Source of the DNA: M0103 sp040386155
Lineage (GTDB): Bacteria > Bacteroidota > Bacteroidia > Flavobacteriales_D > Crocinitomicaceae
Assembly (NCBI GenBank): GCA_040386155.1
Contig: JAZKFZ010000003.1
Coordinates: forward strand, 806,001 to 870,000
Length of the DNA stretch: 64,000 bases
Direction of reading: 5' to 3'
The position numbers were made by a program, and so were the translations under genes. Below are positions 16,768 to 26,183 of this stretch, piece by piece. Every line of letters starts with the position of its first letter. The stretch's first letter is position 1. The notes below the pieces were generated by a model. It was given only the letters and a program-made list of their open reading frames with translations. It had not been told where the DNA came from and did not search any database.

Positions 16768-17208
16768 ATGTTGAATCAAGAACTGCAAACGACCGTAAAG
16801 AATATTTTTTCTGCCTATTTGGAACAAAATGGGCACCGAAAAACGCCTGAGCGCTATGCTATTTTAGCAGAAATTTATGACTACGAAGGGCATTTTGATA
16901 TTGAGTCATTGTATGTCAAAATGAAGAATCAAAACTATCGCGTTTCTCGTGCTACTTTGTACAATACAATTGAATTATTGCTTGCGTGTAACTTGGTTCG
17001 AAAACATCAGTTTGGAAAAAACATTGCACAATTCGAAAAATCACATGGTTCTAAGCAACACGACCATGTAATTATTACCAACACGGGAGAAGTAATTGAG
17101 TTTTGCGATCCGCGAATTCAGGCAATAAAAGCCACAATAGAAGATGTATTTGGGGTAAAAGTACAGCATCATTCGCTCTACTTCTACGCTGAAAAAGATG
17201 CCAAATAA
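16768..17208 (+). CDS. Fur-family transcriptional regulator lacking the usual zinc cysteines
   Basis: 146 residues. The winged helix (about 20-85) is clear: HRKTPERYAILAEIY, then YRVSRATLYNTIELLLACNLV, the Fur recognition-helix block. The C-terminal metal-binding domain has HDH at 98-100, but the CxxC that normally follows is replaced by ITNTG; only C74 and C113 remain, so the structural Zn(Cys4) site of many Fur proteins is absent. Metal specificity is therefore uncertain (iron, zinc or peroxide sensor). First gene of a compact run with the STAS protein (12 bp gap) and purA (5 bp gap), which suggests it may regulate that run. Confidence 0.83.
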   Translation: MLNQELQTTVKNIFSAYLEQNGHRKTPERYAILAEIYDYEGHFDIESLYVKMKNQNYRVSRATLYNTIELLLACNLVRKHQFGKNIAQFEKSHGSKQHDHVIITNTGEVIEFCDPRIQAIKATIEDVFGVKVQHHSLYFYAEKDAK

Positions 17209-17220
17209 TCAACAAACTAG

Positions 17221-17553
17221 ATGAGTCTTACTTTTAATATCATTATAGAAAAACCTGTTCGCGTTATCGAACTGGTTGGAAGTATTACTTCAGACAATGA
17301 TGTAAGCAGTTTAAATGATTTATTATTAGATGAGCACTTTGATTATATCTACGATATTAGTCAGCTAACACATACCAATTCTTCTGGAATCGGTTTTTTT
17401 ATTCGAACCTTAACACGTTGCAGAATTGGTGGCGGAGAATTAGTATTGGTAGGCTTGACTGGAAATGTTTTAAAACTTTTTGAAATCTCGAAAATAGAAC
17501 GACTATTTACAATTTATAAATCAGTGGAAGAAGGAAAAACCCACTTTAATTAG
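17221..17553 (+). CDS. STAS-domain protein (anti-sigma-factor antagonist type)
   Basis: 110-residue single STAS domain. The pattern of strand-helix with the conserved turn YDISQLTHTNSSGIGFFIR corresponds to the SpoIIAA/RsbV phosphorylation loop (the D-S/T-S-G-I-G region), including a Ser that could be phosphorylated by an anti-sigma kinase. No partner kinase or sigma factor is nearby. It is sandwiched between the fur-like gene and purA with gaps of 12 and 5 bp. The regulatory target is unknown. Confidence 0.78.
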   Translation: MSLTFNIIIEKPVRVIELVGSITSDNDVSSLNDLLLDEHFDYIYDISQLTHTNSSGIGFFIRTLTRCRIGGGELVLVGLTGNVLKLFEISKIERLFTIYKSVEEGKTHFN

Positions 17554-17558
17554 AAGAA

Positions 17559-18827
17559 ATGAAAGTTGATGTATTACTAGGACTGCAATGGGGCGACGAA
17601 GGCAAGGGAAAAATTGTTGATGTCTTAACTCCAAAATATGATATCATTGCTCGTTTTCAAGGCGGCCCAAATGCTGGTCACACGCTAGAATTTGAGGGGA
17701 TTAAACATGTTTTGCACACGATTCCTTCTGGGATTTTCAGAAATGATGTACTCAACATCGTTGGAAATGGCGTAGTGATTGACCCAGTTGTTTTCTGCAA
17801 AGAATTGGAAAAATTAGCTCCATTCAATATCGACATTCAAAAAAATCTATTGATTTCTAAAAAAGCGCACCTTATTTTGCCAACACACAAATTGCTTGAT
17901 GCAGCGTCTGAATTGGCAAAAGGGAAAAATAAAATCGGTTCTACATTAAAAGGAATCGGTCCAACGTACATGGACAAAACTGGAAGAAATGGATTGCGAG
18001 TTGGTGATATTTTCTCCCCAAATTTCAAAGAAAAATACGATGCTTTAGTAGAAAAACACAACGGAATTTTAAAGCATCATGAAGATTTACAGTACAATTT
18101 ACAAGAATTAGAAACACCTTGGTTTGCAAGTGTTGAAGAAATAAAGAAGCTACAAGCAATTGATAGCGAGCAATTTATTAATGACAAGTTAAAACAAGGT
18201 AAATCCATTCTTGCAGAAGGTGCGCAGGGAACAATGCTTGACATTGATTTTGGAACCTACCCATTTGTTACCTCTTCTAATACAGTTACCGCAGGAACGT
18301 GTACTGGATTGGGTGTAGCACCTACAAAAATCGGCAACGTAATTGGCATTTTCAAAGCCTACTGCACGCGAGTTGGAAGTGGCCCCTTCCCTACTGAATT
18401 AGATGACGAAGTAGGTGAATTGATTCGCAAAGAAGGAAATGAATTTGGTGCTACTACTGGTCGCCCAAGAAGATGTGGCTGGATTGACCTACCTCAATTG
18501 AAATATGCAATAATGATCAACGGCGTAACGGAACTTTCAATGATGAAAGCAGATGTTTTAAGCTGTTTCGAATCAATACGAGTATGTACACACTATCTGA
18601 TCGATGGAAATAAAGTGGAAAATTTTCCGTTTGATATCAACGACGTTGAAATTACGCCAGTGTATGAAGATTTGAAAGGATGGAATTGCGACTTGACAAA
18701 ATTATCAAGCTACGATCAATCTCCTATCGAATTGAAACAATACGTTGAATACTTGGAACAAAAATTGGAAGTACCTATTACAGTAGTTTCAGTTGGTCCT
18801 GATAGAACACAAACATTATTAAAATAA
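17559..18827 (+). CDS. purA: Adenylosuccinate synthetase
   Basis: 422-residue cytosolic enzyme of AMP synthesis: IMP + aspartate + GTP to adenylosuccinate. The N-terminal GLQWGDEGKGKIVD P-loop with catalytic Asp, NAGHT, the GIGPTYMDK segment, EGAQGTMLDIDFGTYPFVTSS (split here for length) and TTGRPRRCGW aspartate-binding loop are all present and in order. Full length. The ostA-like gene begins 4 nt after its stop. Confidence 0.96.
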   Translation: MKVDVLLGLQWGDEGKGKIVDVLTPKYDIIARFQGGPNAGHTLEFEGIKHVLHTIPSGIFRNDVLNIVGNGVVIDPVVFCKELEKLAPFNIDIQKNLLISKKAHLILPTHKLLDAASELAKGKNKIGSTLKGIGPTYMDKTGRNGLRVGDIFSPNFKEKYDALVEKHNGILKHHEDLQYNLQELETPWFASVEEIKKLQAIDSEQFINDKLKQGKSILAEGAQGTMLDIDFGTYPFVTSSNTVTAGTCTGLGVAPTKIGNVIGIFKAYCTRVGSGPFPTELDDEVGELIRKEGNEFGATTGRPRRCGWIDLPQLKYAIMINGVTELSMMKADVLSCFESIRVCTHYLIDGNKVENFPFDINDVEITPVYEDLKGWNCDLTKLSSYDQSPIELKQYVEYLEQKLEVPITVVSVGPDRTQTLLK

Positions 18828-18831
18828 ACAG

Positions 18832-20403
18832 TTGAGTTCAACATTCAAAATATCAAAAATTGCGCTTCTTCTAAGCGCATTTTTTTTGTGTGCCATGCAA
18901 TTGCACGCGCAAAAGGGTATTTTGGAATTACTTCCTGGCTCGGACAAGCTCGGGTATAACGAAAAAACGGGGGCGCATCGCCTAGTTGGATCTGTTAATT
19001 TCAATTATCAGGGCAACACCATGTATTGTGATTCTGCACATTACTTCGACAAAACAAATGAAGTGCGCGCGTACGGCAATGTGCACATTCTAAAAGACAA
19101 TATCAATCTTTTTTGTGATTCGCTCTACTATAACGGTAAGACGCAGCGCGCTAAATTATGGGGACATGTGCGGGCGCGCGATTTGGAATATAAACTCAGC
19201 ACCGACACTTTAGAGTACGACGCTAAAAAAGGACAAGGTATTTACCGTCACGGCGGAAAAATTGAAAGTATCACCTCATCAGAAGTATTGACAAGTCGTG
19301 TTGGATATTTCAACCCAGACTCCAAAGATTTCTATTTCAGTGGAAAAGTGAAATACAAGAATGAAGGCTTGCAGATGATCACCGACACGCTTCGCTATTC
19401 CTACGGAAAGCAAACCACTTACTTCGCTGGAGCGACTAAAATTATTAAAGATTCCACTTTTATGTACTGCAAAAGTGGGTGGTACAATATTAAAACGGAA
19501 GAAGGAAGTTTAATGAATGAAGCATTAATTGTTCAACAACACAACAAAATTTCTGGCGACACTTTACTCTATCGACCATTGATCGGAAAATCAATAGCGA
19601 AAGGTCATGTGATGATCGAAGACACTGTTAAAAAAACATTATTGTTGGGCAATTATGGCGAATTGGACGAAAAAAACAAGAGCTCACTGCTGACGGGAAA
19701 TGCTATCGCGAGAAGTGTTCGAGACAAAGATACCCTGCATATTTTTGCGGATACATTGTTCAATCAAAATGATTCTATTGACAAGCATACATTCACCAAA
19801 GCCTACAATAATGTCCGTTTTTACAATACCGCCGTGCAAGCAAAATGCGACAGCTTGATGTTTAATTCGAGCAACAACAGCGCTGAAATGTTCCAGCAGC
19901 CCATCGTGTGGACCAATAAAGGAGAGCTCAAGGGAGATTCGATGACCGTCTATTTAAATGATTCTATTGTAGATTGGATCCACATTCGTAACAATTCAAC
20001 TGTTGTGATGGAAGTAGACTCAGGCAACTATTACAATCAAATTGGCGGCAAGGAAATTAAGGCCTTTTTTAGAGACAACGAAGTCTACCAAACCAATGTG
20101 CTTGGCAATGCCACCACCATTTTTTATCCCGAAGAAACAGAGAAAACAGATTCTTCCACCATCATCAAACGAAAAGGAATGAATCGCTTATATGCAGGAG
20201 AGCTTAGAATCTATTTAGACAGCAGTGAAATTACTGGAATTACGTATTTTGATCGACCAGATGGTGTTTTTTATCCGTTGAGCGAGATTCCCAAAAAGGA
20301 ACAATTCATTTCCAACTTTCAATGGAACCCGACGTTACGACCTAAAAAATCGCTGTTAGAGGGCATTCTACCGACAAGAACTACAAATCTCTTGACCCCT
20401 TAA
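18832..20403 (+). CDS. OstA-like (LptA/LptD-type) periplasmic protein
   Basis: 523-residue exported protein with a Sec signal peptide (about 1-26, ending MQLHAQ) and a repetitive beta-rich body of the OstA/LptA jelly-roll type: recurrent YCDSAHYF, FCDSLYYNG, TDTLEYDAKKG, and NVHILKDNINL strands. The family moves LPS across the periplasm to the outer membrane. It lacks the LptD barrel, so it acts as an LptA-like bridge or as a large relative of it (inference). The only start that keeps the whole signal peptide is TTG at 18832, 4 nt after the purA stop; the next in-frame ATG would remove the signal. Its 3' end overlaps the rsh stop by 4 bp. Confidence 0.83.
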   Translation: MSSTFKISKIALLLSAFFLCAMQLHAQKGILELLPGSDKLGYNEKTGAHRLVGSVNFNYQGNTMYCDSAHYFDKTNEVRAYGNVHILKDNINLFCDSLYYNGKTQRAKLWGHVRARDLEYKLSTDTLEYDAKKGQGIYRHGGKIESITSSEVLTSRVGYFNPDSKDFYFSGKVKYKNEGLQMITDTLRYSYGKQTTYFAGATKIIKDSTFMYCKSGWYNIKTEEGSLMNEALIVQQHNKISGDTLLYRPLIGKSIAKGHVMIEDTVKKTLLLGNYGELDEKNKSSLLTGNAIARSVRDKDTLHIFADTLFNQNDSIDKHTFTKAYNNVRFYNTAVQAKCDSLMFNSSNNSAEMFQQPIVWTNKGELKGDSMTVYLNDSIVDWIHIRNNSTVVMEVDSGNYYNQIGGKEIKAFFRDNEVYQTNVLGNATTIFYPEETEKTDSSTIIKRKGMNRLYAGELRIYLDSSEITGITYFDRPDGVFYPLSEIPKKEQFISNFQWNPTLRPKKSLLEGILPTRTTNLLTP

Positions 20404-22628
20404 TCCTCTTCGCTTTCGTTATTTTCTTCCTCGTCCCAACGAATTACGCGTTGCACCCCATCCACCTGTTCAAACTTTCGTTTCAGTTGGTCTAGATGTT
20501 CTGTATCAAAGACTAGTACTTTTATTTTTCCTTCAAAAATTCCATCTTCCGTTTCAAATGAGATGGATTTCATGTTGACATTGTGTTGCGTAGAAATAAT
20601 CTCCGTCAATTTATTCACCAATCCAATACTATCAATTCCAGTAATTCGAAGCGCAGCAACACGTTCCTCTAATTTTTGAGATTGCCATCTTGCCTTGATA
20701 CATCGATATGCCATTTTCGACATCAAATGCTCTGCGTTAGGACAGTTGTAGCGGTGAATCTTGATGCCTTCACTAATCGTAATAAAGCCAAAGACCTTAT
20801 CACCAGGAATTGGGCTACAGCAGCGCGCTAGTGCGTATTGAATGTTTTTAAAATCCTCACCAATAATGATCGTTTCATCCTTAGAAGTGACCTTTTGATA
20901 AATATCATGTTCGTGACGATCTTTGTTGGCCACAGGAACTTTCTCCGTTTTCAGCACACCATGTTCCACATTCATTTCACGCAACTTGGTCAAATCAATC
21001 TTTCCTTTGGCAATTCTAAAATACAGCTCTGTTACTGAAGGCATACGGTAATACTTCTCTAAAAAGCTCAGATTTTCAGAAGTAAAGCGGATGTTGTGCT
21101 GCTTGAATTTGCGATCCAAAATCTCTTTACCATCTTGCGCAATTGTTTTGGTTTCCTCATTTAGCGAGGCCTTTATTTTCTGCTTAGCCCTTGCTGTGAC
21201 AACAAAGCGCAACCATTCTTCATTAGGCTTTTGTTTCGACGAAGTAATAATCTCCAGCTGATCACCATTTTGCAATTGGTAACTCAGCGGTACCAAGCGA
21301 TTGTTCACTTTCGCACCAATACATTTATCGCCAATTTCAGTGTGAATATCGTAGGCGAAATCAAGAATAGTAGATCCTGTAGGCAAAACACGTAATTGCC
21401 CTTTTGGCGTGAACACATAAATTTCATCGTTAAACAAGTTCAACTTAAACTCATTCACGAAATCCATGGCATTTAAATCTGGATTTTCCAATAAAGAGCG
21501 AACCTCCGCAATCCAACGATCGAACTTACTTTCTTCCGTATTTGATTCCTTGTATTTATAGTGTGCCGCTAAACCTTTTTCTGCAATCTCATCCATTCTT
21601 TTGGAGCGAATTTGCACCTCCACCCATTTTCCTTGTGGCGACATCACTGTTGTGTGCAGCGACTCGTAACCATTTGCTCTAGGAGTGGAAATCCAATCGC
21701 GCAAACGATCTGGACTTGGCTGGTAAAAATCGGTGATGATGGAGTAAATACGCCAACAATCAGGCTTTTCCATTTCCACAGGCGTATCTACGATGATTCT
21801 AATTGCAAAAAGGTCGTACACTTCTTCGAAAGGAATTTCCTTAGTGCTCATTTTTCGCCAAATGGACGAAATCGATTTCGTTCTGGCCTTTATTTCAAAG
21901 ACGTACCCTTCATATTGCAGTGCTTCTTTTATCGGTTGTACAAAACGACGAATGAACCGATTTCTCGCATCTTGTGTCGACTTTAGATTTGTCTCAATAC
22001 CTTGATACACTTCCGATTCACTGTATTTCAAGGCTAAATCTTCCAATTCACTTTTGATCGAATACAAGCCCATTCGATGAGCCAAAGGAGCATATAAAAA
22101 CTTCGTTTCCGAAGCAATTTTGAGTTGTTTATCCGGTCGCATGCTACTCAGTGTGCGCATGTTATGCAAGCGATCTGCTAACTTGATGAGTACGACACGT
22201 AAATCGTCTGAAATAGTGAGGATCATCTTACGGAAATTCTCCGCTTGAATAGAAGCATTTTCATCAAACACCTCTGGAATTTTCGTCAGACCATCAATGA
22301 TTTGTCGAACCTTAGCGCCAAAAAGATCCTCCACATCTTGCAAAGTAATGTGCGTATCCTCCACCGTATCATGCAATAAGGCACAAATAATAGAAGTTGC
22401 TCCCAAGCCCATTTCTTCGGCACAAATCTTTGCTACAGCAATAGGATGATAGATGTAGGGTTCACCCGATTTTCTGCGCATGTCTTTGTGCGCTTCAACG
22501 GCCACGTCAAATGCCTTACGAATAAGTTGAGTGTCTTCTTTTGTACGATTTTTTGTCGCACGCAAGAGACCTTTGAAAGCATTTAAAATTTCTTTCCGTT
22601 CTTTTTCTAGGTCGATCTCAATGTTCAT
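20400..22628 (-). CDS. Bifunctional (p)ppGpp synthetase/hydrolase, RelA/SpoT family
   Basis: 742-residue Rsh protein, which makes and degrades the stringent-response alarmones. The HD hydrolase domain is at about 40-200 with HD at 86-87 in ALLHDTVEDT; the synthetase domain includes ANGYESLHTTVMSPQGKWVE and VEVQIRSKRMDEIAEKGLAA; then TGS (about 390-460), a helical/zinc-finger-like region (CCSPIPGDKVFGFIT) and a C-terminal ACT domain. The presence of HD and ED-type residues suggests both activities. The length matches the single long Rsh usual in Bacteroidota. It is the last conserved gene before the accessory island. Confidence 0.93.
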   Translation of the reverse strand: MNIEIDLEKERKEILNAFKGLLRATKNRTKEDTQLIRKAFDVAVEAHKDMRRKSGEPYIYHPIAVAKICAEEMGLGATSIICALLHDTVEDTHITLQDVEDLFGAKVRQIIDGLTKIPEVFDENASIQAENFRKMILTISDDLRVVLIKLADRLHNMRTLSSMRPDKQLKIASETKFLYAPLAHRMGLYSIKSELEDLALKYSESEVYQGIETNLKSTQDARNRFIRRFVQPIKEALQYEGYVFEIKARTKSISSIWRKMSTKEIPFEEVYDLFAIRIIVDTPVEMEKPDCWRIYSIITDFYQPSPDRLRDWISTPRANGYESLHTTVMSPQGKWVEVQIRSKRMDEIAEKGLAAHYKYKESNTEESKFDRWIAEVRSLLENPDLNAMDFVNEFKLNLFNDEIYVFTPKGQLRVLPTGSTILDFAYDIHTEIGDKCIGAKVNNRLVPLSYQLQNGDQLEIITSSKQKPNEEWLRFVVTARAKQKIKASLNEETKTIAQDGKEILDRKFKQHNIRFTSENLSFLEKYYRMPSVTELYFRIAKGKIDLTKLREMNVEHGVLKTEKVPVANKDRHEHDIYQKVTSKDETIIIGEDFKNIQYALARCCSPIPGDKVFGFITISEGIKIHRYNCPNAEHLMSKMAYRCIKARWQSQKLEERVAALRITGIDSIGLVNKLTEIISTQHNVNMKSISFETEDGIFEGKIKVLVFDTEHLDQLKRKFEQVDGVQRVIRWDEEENNESEED

Positions 22629-22995
22629 AATTTACTTCCCTCATTTACTAACACAAAATTAGACGTAAATAGTAAGGTGAGACGTAAAAATAAAAAATGT
22701 TTGAACAAGTGAATGTTGGGCGTGCAATGAAGGGAAAACGAAAGGAGTTTGTGCGGGTTTGGGGAAATTGCAACAGCAAATCTTCTTTTGAAAATAATTT
22801 GATATATTTGGATAGACGCAACTCGCTGTTTTTTATGACCAAGTGCTTACAATTGAATTTATACTTTATTTTCAATTAGAAAGGTGGTTGATAGTATTGA
22901 AAAAGATGGGGAAATGGTTCTAGTAGTTGCGTTTATTAATGTGTTATGCGACACTCTAAAAAAACAGACCGCCAAACAATGACAATTTGGAATAA
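22629..22995 (+). other. Spacer between rsh and the mcrB-like gene
   Basis: No convincing gene. Short open frames here (for example 22697-22879 and its antisense) have low-complexity codons and no family match. The spacer holds an rsh-side TAATTTTG-like box (complement 22654-22661) without a good -33 partner, a TATATTTG at 22803-22810, and at 22816-22949 a degenerate element similar to the two further along the island. Confidence 0.5.
22816..22949 (+). repeat. Degenerate attC-like element 0
   Basis: 134 nt. Left end ACGCAAC (22816-22822), internal AAGTGCTTACAATTGAA from 22841, right end GTTATGC (22943-22949). Ends and length agree with elements 1 and 2 (132 and 135 nt) and with the RYYYAAC...GTTRRRY boundary of integron attC sites. 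Degenerate, so the call rests on boundary and length more than on identity. Confidence 0.35.
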
Positions 22996-24666
22996 ATGAA
23001 CGAGAACGAAAAATTTAAGCATCTTTTAGAATATTTTGTGACACATCTTGAATGGCTTATAAAAAGTGACACAAATAATCGTGGTTATAATTCATATTTA
23101 AAACCTCTGATTGATAAAAATGAATTTTATTCTACCGGACAGGGTTATAAAAGTGGCAATATTCAAAGCCACGTTACTGATTGGTGCCAATATGAAAATG
23201 GAAAAATTTATATAAACATTCAACCTAATTACGGAAATTATAAAACGGTAAAATGCTATTTGAACTGGGCAGACACAGGACTAAATATTATTGCTCGTTG
23301 GAAAGAAAACCAAATTAGCTCATTTGCTTTGGAAGAGTATCAATGGTGGCTTAAGCCAACTAAAAGGGTAGATTTAGGAATGAACAAGTCAATAACAGAA
23401 CTTGGACTCTTTGACAACAATATACCAAATGACACTGTCAAATCTTTTTTTGATAAATTTAATTCACTAATTATAGAGTGGAACGAAAATGAACATAACA
23501 GACAAATAATGGCAAATATCGAACCCTATTCACAACTTCTTGAAGAAGCTAAAAATATTGTTTTAACTGGGGCTCCAGGAACAGGAAAAACATTTTTAGC
23601 TAAACAAATTGCTAAACAGATGATTGGTGTGCAAACCGATGAAGAACTTGAAAGTAGTGGGCAATTTGCTTTTGTTCAATTTCATCCCTCTTATGATTAT
23701 ACTGATTTTGTTGAAGGGTTACGTCCAACAAAACCCGATGCAAATGGCAATATTGGGTTTGAATTAAAAAACGGAATATTTAAAGAATTTTGTAAAAAAG
23801 CTATTGGGGTTAGTGCTGTAACCGTTGGCCATATTGACAAATTTACATTAGATGATTATGTAAAGTATCTACAAACTTTAGGTTTAAAAGAAATTACAAC
23901 CAAAACGTATAAAAATCGCATAGAACAATTATTAGGAAAGGAAATTAATTCTAAAAGAGATATTACGAACCTTGAAACATATTCCTCATTAGATGAAATA
24001 TGCGAAAACTTTGAGGATATAAAAGATTTTGACACTATAAATAATTTTCACAATCAGTTTTCTGCTGCCGTTTCAAACTTGATTAGCTTTAAGGACGATT
24101 TATCAACTAAGCAACAAAAAACGAATGAAATAAAACCTGTATTCGTTTTTGTCATTGATGAAATAAATAGAGGAGAAATATCTAAAATATTTGGCGAACT
24201 ATTTTTCTCAATTGACCCAAGTTATAGAGGTAAAAAAGGTGCGGTAAAAACTCAATACTCAAATTTGCATAGTGATGATAAAGAAGTGTTTTATGTTCCT
24301 GACAATGTTTACATTATTGGCTCAATGAACGATATTGACCGCAGTGTTGAAAGTTTTGATTTTGCAATGCGAAGACGTTTTACTTGGTTAGAAATTTCAG
24401 CAGAACAAAGTGCCAAGAATATGAATTTACTGGATGATTCAAAAGGTAAAATGGCAAAATTAAATGAATGTATTTCACAGATTGAAGGTCTAAACTCTTC
24501 ATATCACATTGGAGCAGCTTATTTTCTTGACTCAAACGGCAATGCAAGACAAGATTATGATACTATTTGGAATTTACGAATTGAGCCACTTTTGAAGGAG
24601 TATCTTCGAGGTATGCCTGATAGCATTGACAAAATTGAACTGCTCAAAAACGCTTTCACTGCATAA
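22996..24666 (+). CDS. mcrB: McrB-like AAA+ GTPase of a McrBC-type restriction system
   Basis: 556 residues. The AAA+ motor is clear: Walker A GAPGTGKT (192-199), Walker B in VFVFVIDEINRGE (about 382-394), the McrB signature position as MNDIDRS (444-450, MNTADR-like in classical McrB) and an Arg-rich sensor segment MRRRF (458-462). In McrBC the motor hydrolyses GTP and drives DNA translocation for the McrC nuclease. Residues 1-170 are an N-terminal region I cannot assign (WCQYENGKIYINIQPNYG...), which in this family usually recognises modified DNA. Residues about 271-375 are a helical insertion between Walker A and B. Its TAATG stop/start overlaps mcrC. The gene starts 46 nt after the end of element 0. 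Confidence 0.82.
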   Translation: MNENEKFKHLLEYFVTHLEWLIKSDTNNRGYNSYLKPLIDKNEFYSTGQGYKSGNIQSHVTDWCQYENGKIYINIQPNYGNYKTVKCYLNWADTGLNIIARWKENQISSFALEEYQWWLKPTKRVDLGMNKSITELGLFDNNIPNDTVKSFFDKFNSLIIEWNENEHNRQIMANIEPYSQLLEEAKNIVLTGAPGTGKTFLAKQIAKQMIGVQTDEELESSGQFAFVQFHPSYDYTDFVEGLRPTKPDANGNIGFELKNGIFKEFCKKAIGVSAVTVGHIDKFTLDDYVKYLQTLGLKEITTKTYKNRIEQLLGKEINSKRDITNLETYSSLDEICENFEDIKDFDTINNFHNQFSAAVSNLISFKDDLSTKQQKTNEIKPVFVFVIDEINRGEISKIFGELFFSIDPSYRGKKGAVKTQYSNLHSDDKEVFYVPDNVYIIGSMNDIDRSVESFDFAMRRRFTWLEISAEQSAKNMNLLDDSKGKMAKLNECISQIEGLNSSYHIGAAYFLDSNGNARQDYDTIWNLRIEPLLKEYLRGMPDSIDKIELLKNAFTA

Positions 24667-26018
24667 TGAGAAAAAGAGACAATAATTGTGGGGAAAAATT
24701 GACCGATATTGAAATTCTCAATATCGGTGATTTGTCATCCATAGCAAATAGAAATCTCATTGATTTACAAAAAGAGAATCCTGATTTGCTTGTTTTTCCT
24801 CAAACTTTAGGTCAATATCGTGATGATGTTGATAAGGCACATATTTTTTCATTAGATGAAGAGAATCTAACGACCTATAATTTAATGGGCTTTGTTGGTC
24901 GAAATTCAAGTCAGCTTACTATTTCATCAAGATTTACCAAAGACGACAACAACGACTACTTTTTGCATTATATGTTGCAAAAGGTGTTTTCAATAAACCT
25001 CTTGAAATTTGACCAAACTCCAAACAGTGAGAATATTTGGGACTTTTTGCTTTATCTTTTTCCTTATTATCTAAAGAAAGCTTATTCACAAGGAGTTTAT
25101 AAAGCATACAAAAAAGAAGAGTATAATGATTCAAACATTAAAGGAACTATTGATGTAAAAAGACACATTCTTAAAAATATCCCGTTTATGGGAAAGATTG
25201 CCTATACCACAAGAGAGCATAGCTACAATAACAATCTGACACAACTTGTTAGACACACAATTGAACAAATTAAAACTCATCCTTTTGGTAGTGGTGTTTT
25301 GACAAATGACAGTGAAGTCCGAGACATTGTAAGCAAATTCATTTTTGTTACTGATAAAACATTCAGCAAAAATTCACGTCAAAAAATAATTACAGCTAAT
25401 TTAAAGCCTGTTTCACATCCATATTTCACAGAGTATGCGGCTTTACAAAAAATATGCTTGAAAATCCTAAGACACGAGAAAATCACATTTGGTAAAGAAA
25501 AGGATAAAGTTTACGGCTTGTTGTTTGACGGTGCTTGGCTTTGGGAAGAGTATTTGAATAAAGTTTTAAAGGATTGTGGTTTTGAACATCCTACAAACAA
25601 AACCTCATCAGGTGCAATATATTTGTTTGCTGACTCAAGAAGTTACAAACGCTATCCAGACTTTTGGAAAGAAAACTTTATTATTGATGCTAAATATAAA
25701 AACTTCACCGAGCCAATAGATAGAAATGATATAAATCAAATTATTTCATATATGTATGTAAAACAAGCCAAAATAGGAGGTTTTATTTATCCAACAAAAA
25801 ATTATAGTTCGGAATGTAAAAATATTGGTCTGTTAAACGGCTATAGTGGTTTTGTCAAAATTTGGACAATTCCGATTCCAAGTACATCAGATAATTTTAG
25901 CGATTTTATTAAAACAATGAATGAAAATGAACAAGAATTAAAAACAAACTTAACGACAGAAGAAAGAGCGATCGCACAACAGCACCTACACGCAAGTGGG
26001 GGTTCAGTGCTTATATGA
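24666..26018 (+). CDS. mcrC: McrC-like PD-(D/E)xK endonuclease subunit
   Basis: 450 residues, 1-nt start/stop overlap with mcrB. The nuclease core shows PD at 331-332 and DAK at 341-343 in YPDFWKENFIIDAKYKN, with the upstream FDGAWLWEEYL helix typical of McrC; the N-terminal half carries NIKGTIDVKRHI, also typical. McrC binds the McrB ring and cuts when translocation stalls. The last 12 or so residues (HLHASGGSVLI region) are encoded inside attC-like element 1, so the original stop may have been lost or replaced. The pair stands alone without a methyltransferase, as expected for a modification-dependent system. Confidence 0.84.
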   Translation: MRKRDNNCGEKLTDIEILNIGDLSSIANRNLIDLQKENPDLLVFPQTLGQYRDDVDKAHIFSLDEENLTTYNLMGFVGRNSSQLTISSRFTKDDNNDYFLHYMLQKVFSINLLKFDQTPNSENIWDFLLYLFPYYLKKAYSQGVYKAYKKEEYNDSNIKGTIDVKRHILKNIPFMGKIAYTTREHSYNNNLTQLVRHTIEQIKTHPFGSGVLTNDSEVRDIVSKFIFVTDKTFSKNSRQKIITANLKPVSHPYFTEYAALQKICLKILRHEKITFGKEKDKVYGLLFDGAWLWEEYLNKVLKDCGFEHPTNKTSSGAIYLFADSRSYKRYPDFWKENFIIDAKYKNFTEPIDRNDINQIISYMYVKQAKIGGFIYPTKNYSSECKNIGLLNGYSGFVKIWTIPIPSTSDNFSDFIKTMNENEQELKTNLTTEERAIAQQHLHASGGSVLI

Positions 26019-26105
26019 AGTTTTGTGCTTCGTATCAAATTCAGTGCTGGCAGACAGTTTGGCGCTCCGAAATCCGCTTCTTCGCCAAGCGCCAAAACGT
26101 TAGAG
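25974..26105 (+). repeat. attC-like element 1 (between mcrC and the RibD-like gene)
   Basis: 132 nt. Left boundary GCACAAC (25974-25980), right boundary GTTAGAG (26099-26105). 25982-26030 aligns without gaps to 26790-26838 of element 2 at about 39/49 positions, including TTCAGTGCTTATATGAAG. Near the right end is a perfect 9-bp inverted repeat, TTTGGCGCT (26058-26066) and AGCGCCAAA (26088-26096), with smaller GAA/TTC pairs in the loop. The mcrC stop codon (26016-26018) lies inside it. Confidence 0.55.
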
Positions 26106-26183
26106 GTCAGGCTATGACGACAGTGCAAACATCAAATTGACGGAGAAAAAACAAAAAGAGAAGATTGCAATAAAAAACAAAAT

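Noticed and set aside
22697..22879. 60-codon open frame and its antisense frame in the rsh-mcrB spacer
   Set aside because: No family or codon-use support, and the frame overlaps a degenerate repeat element.
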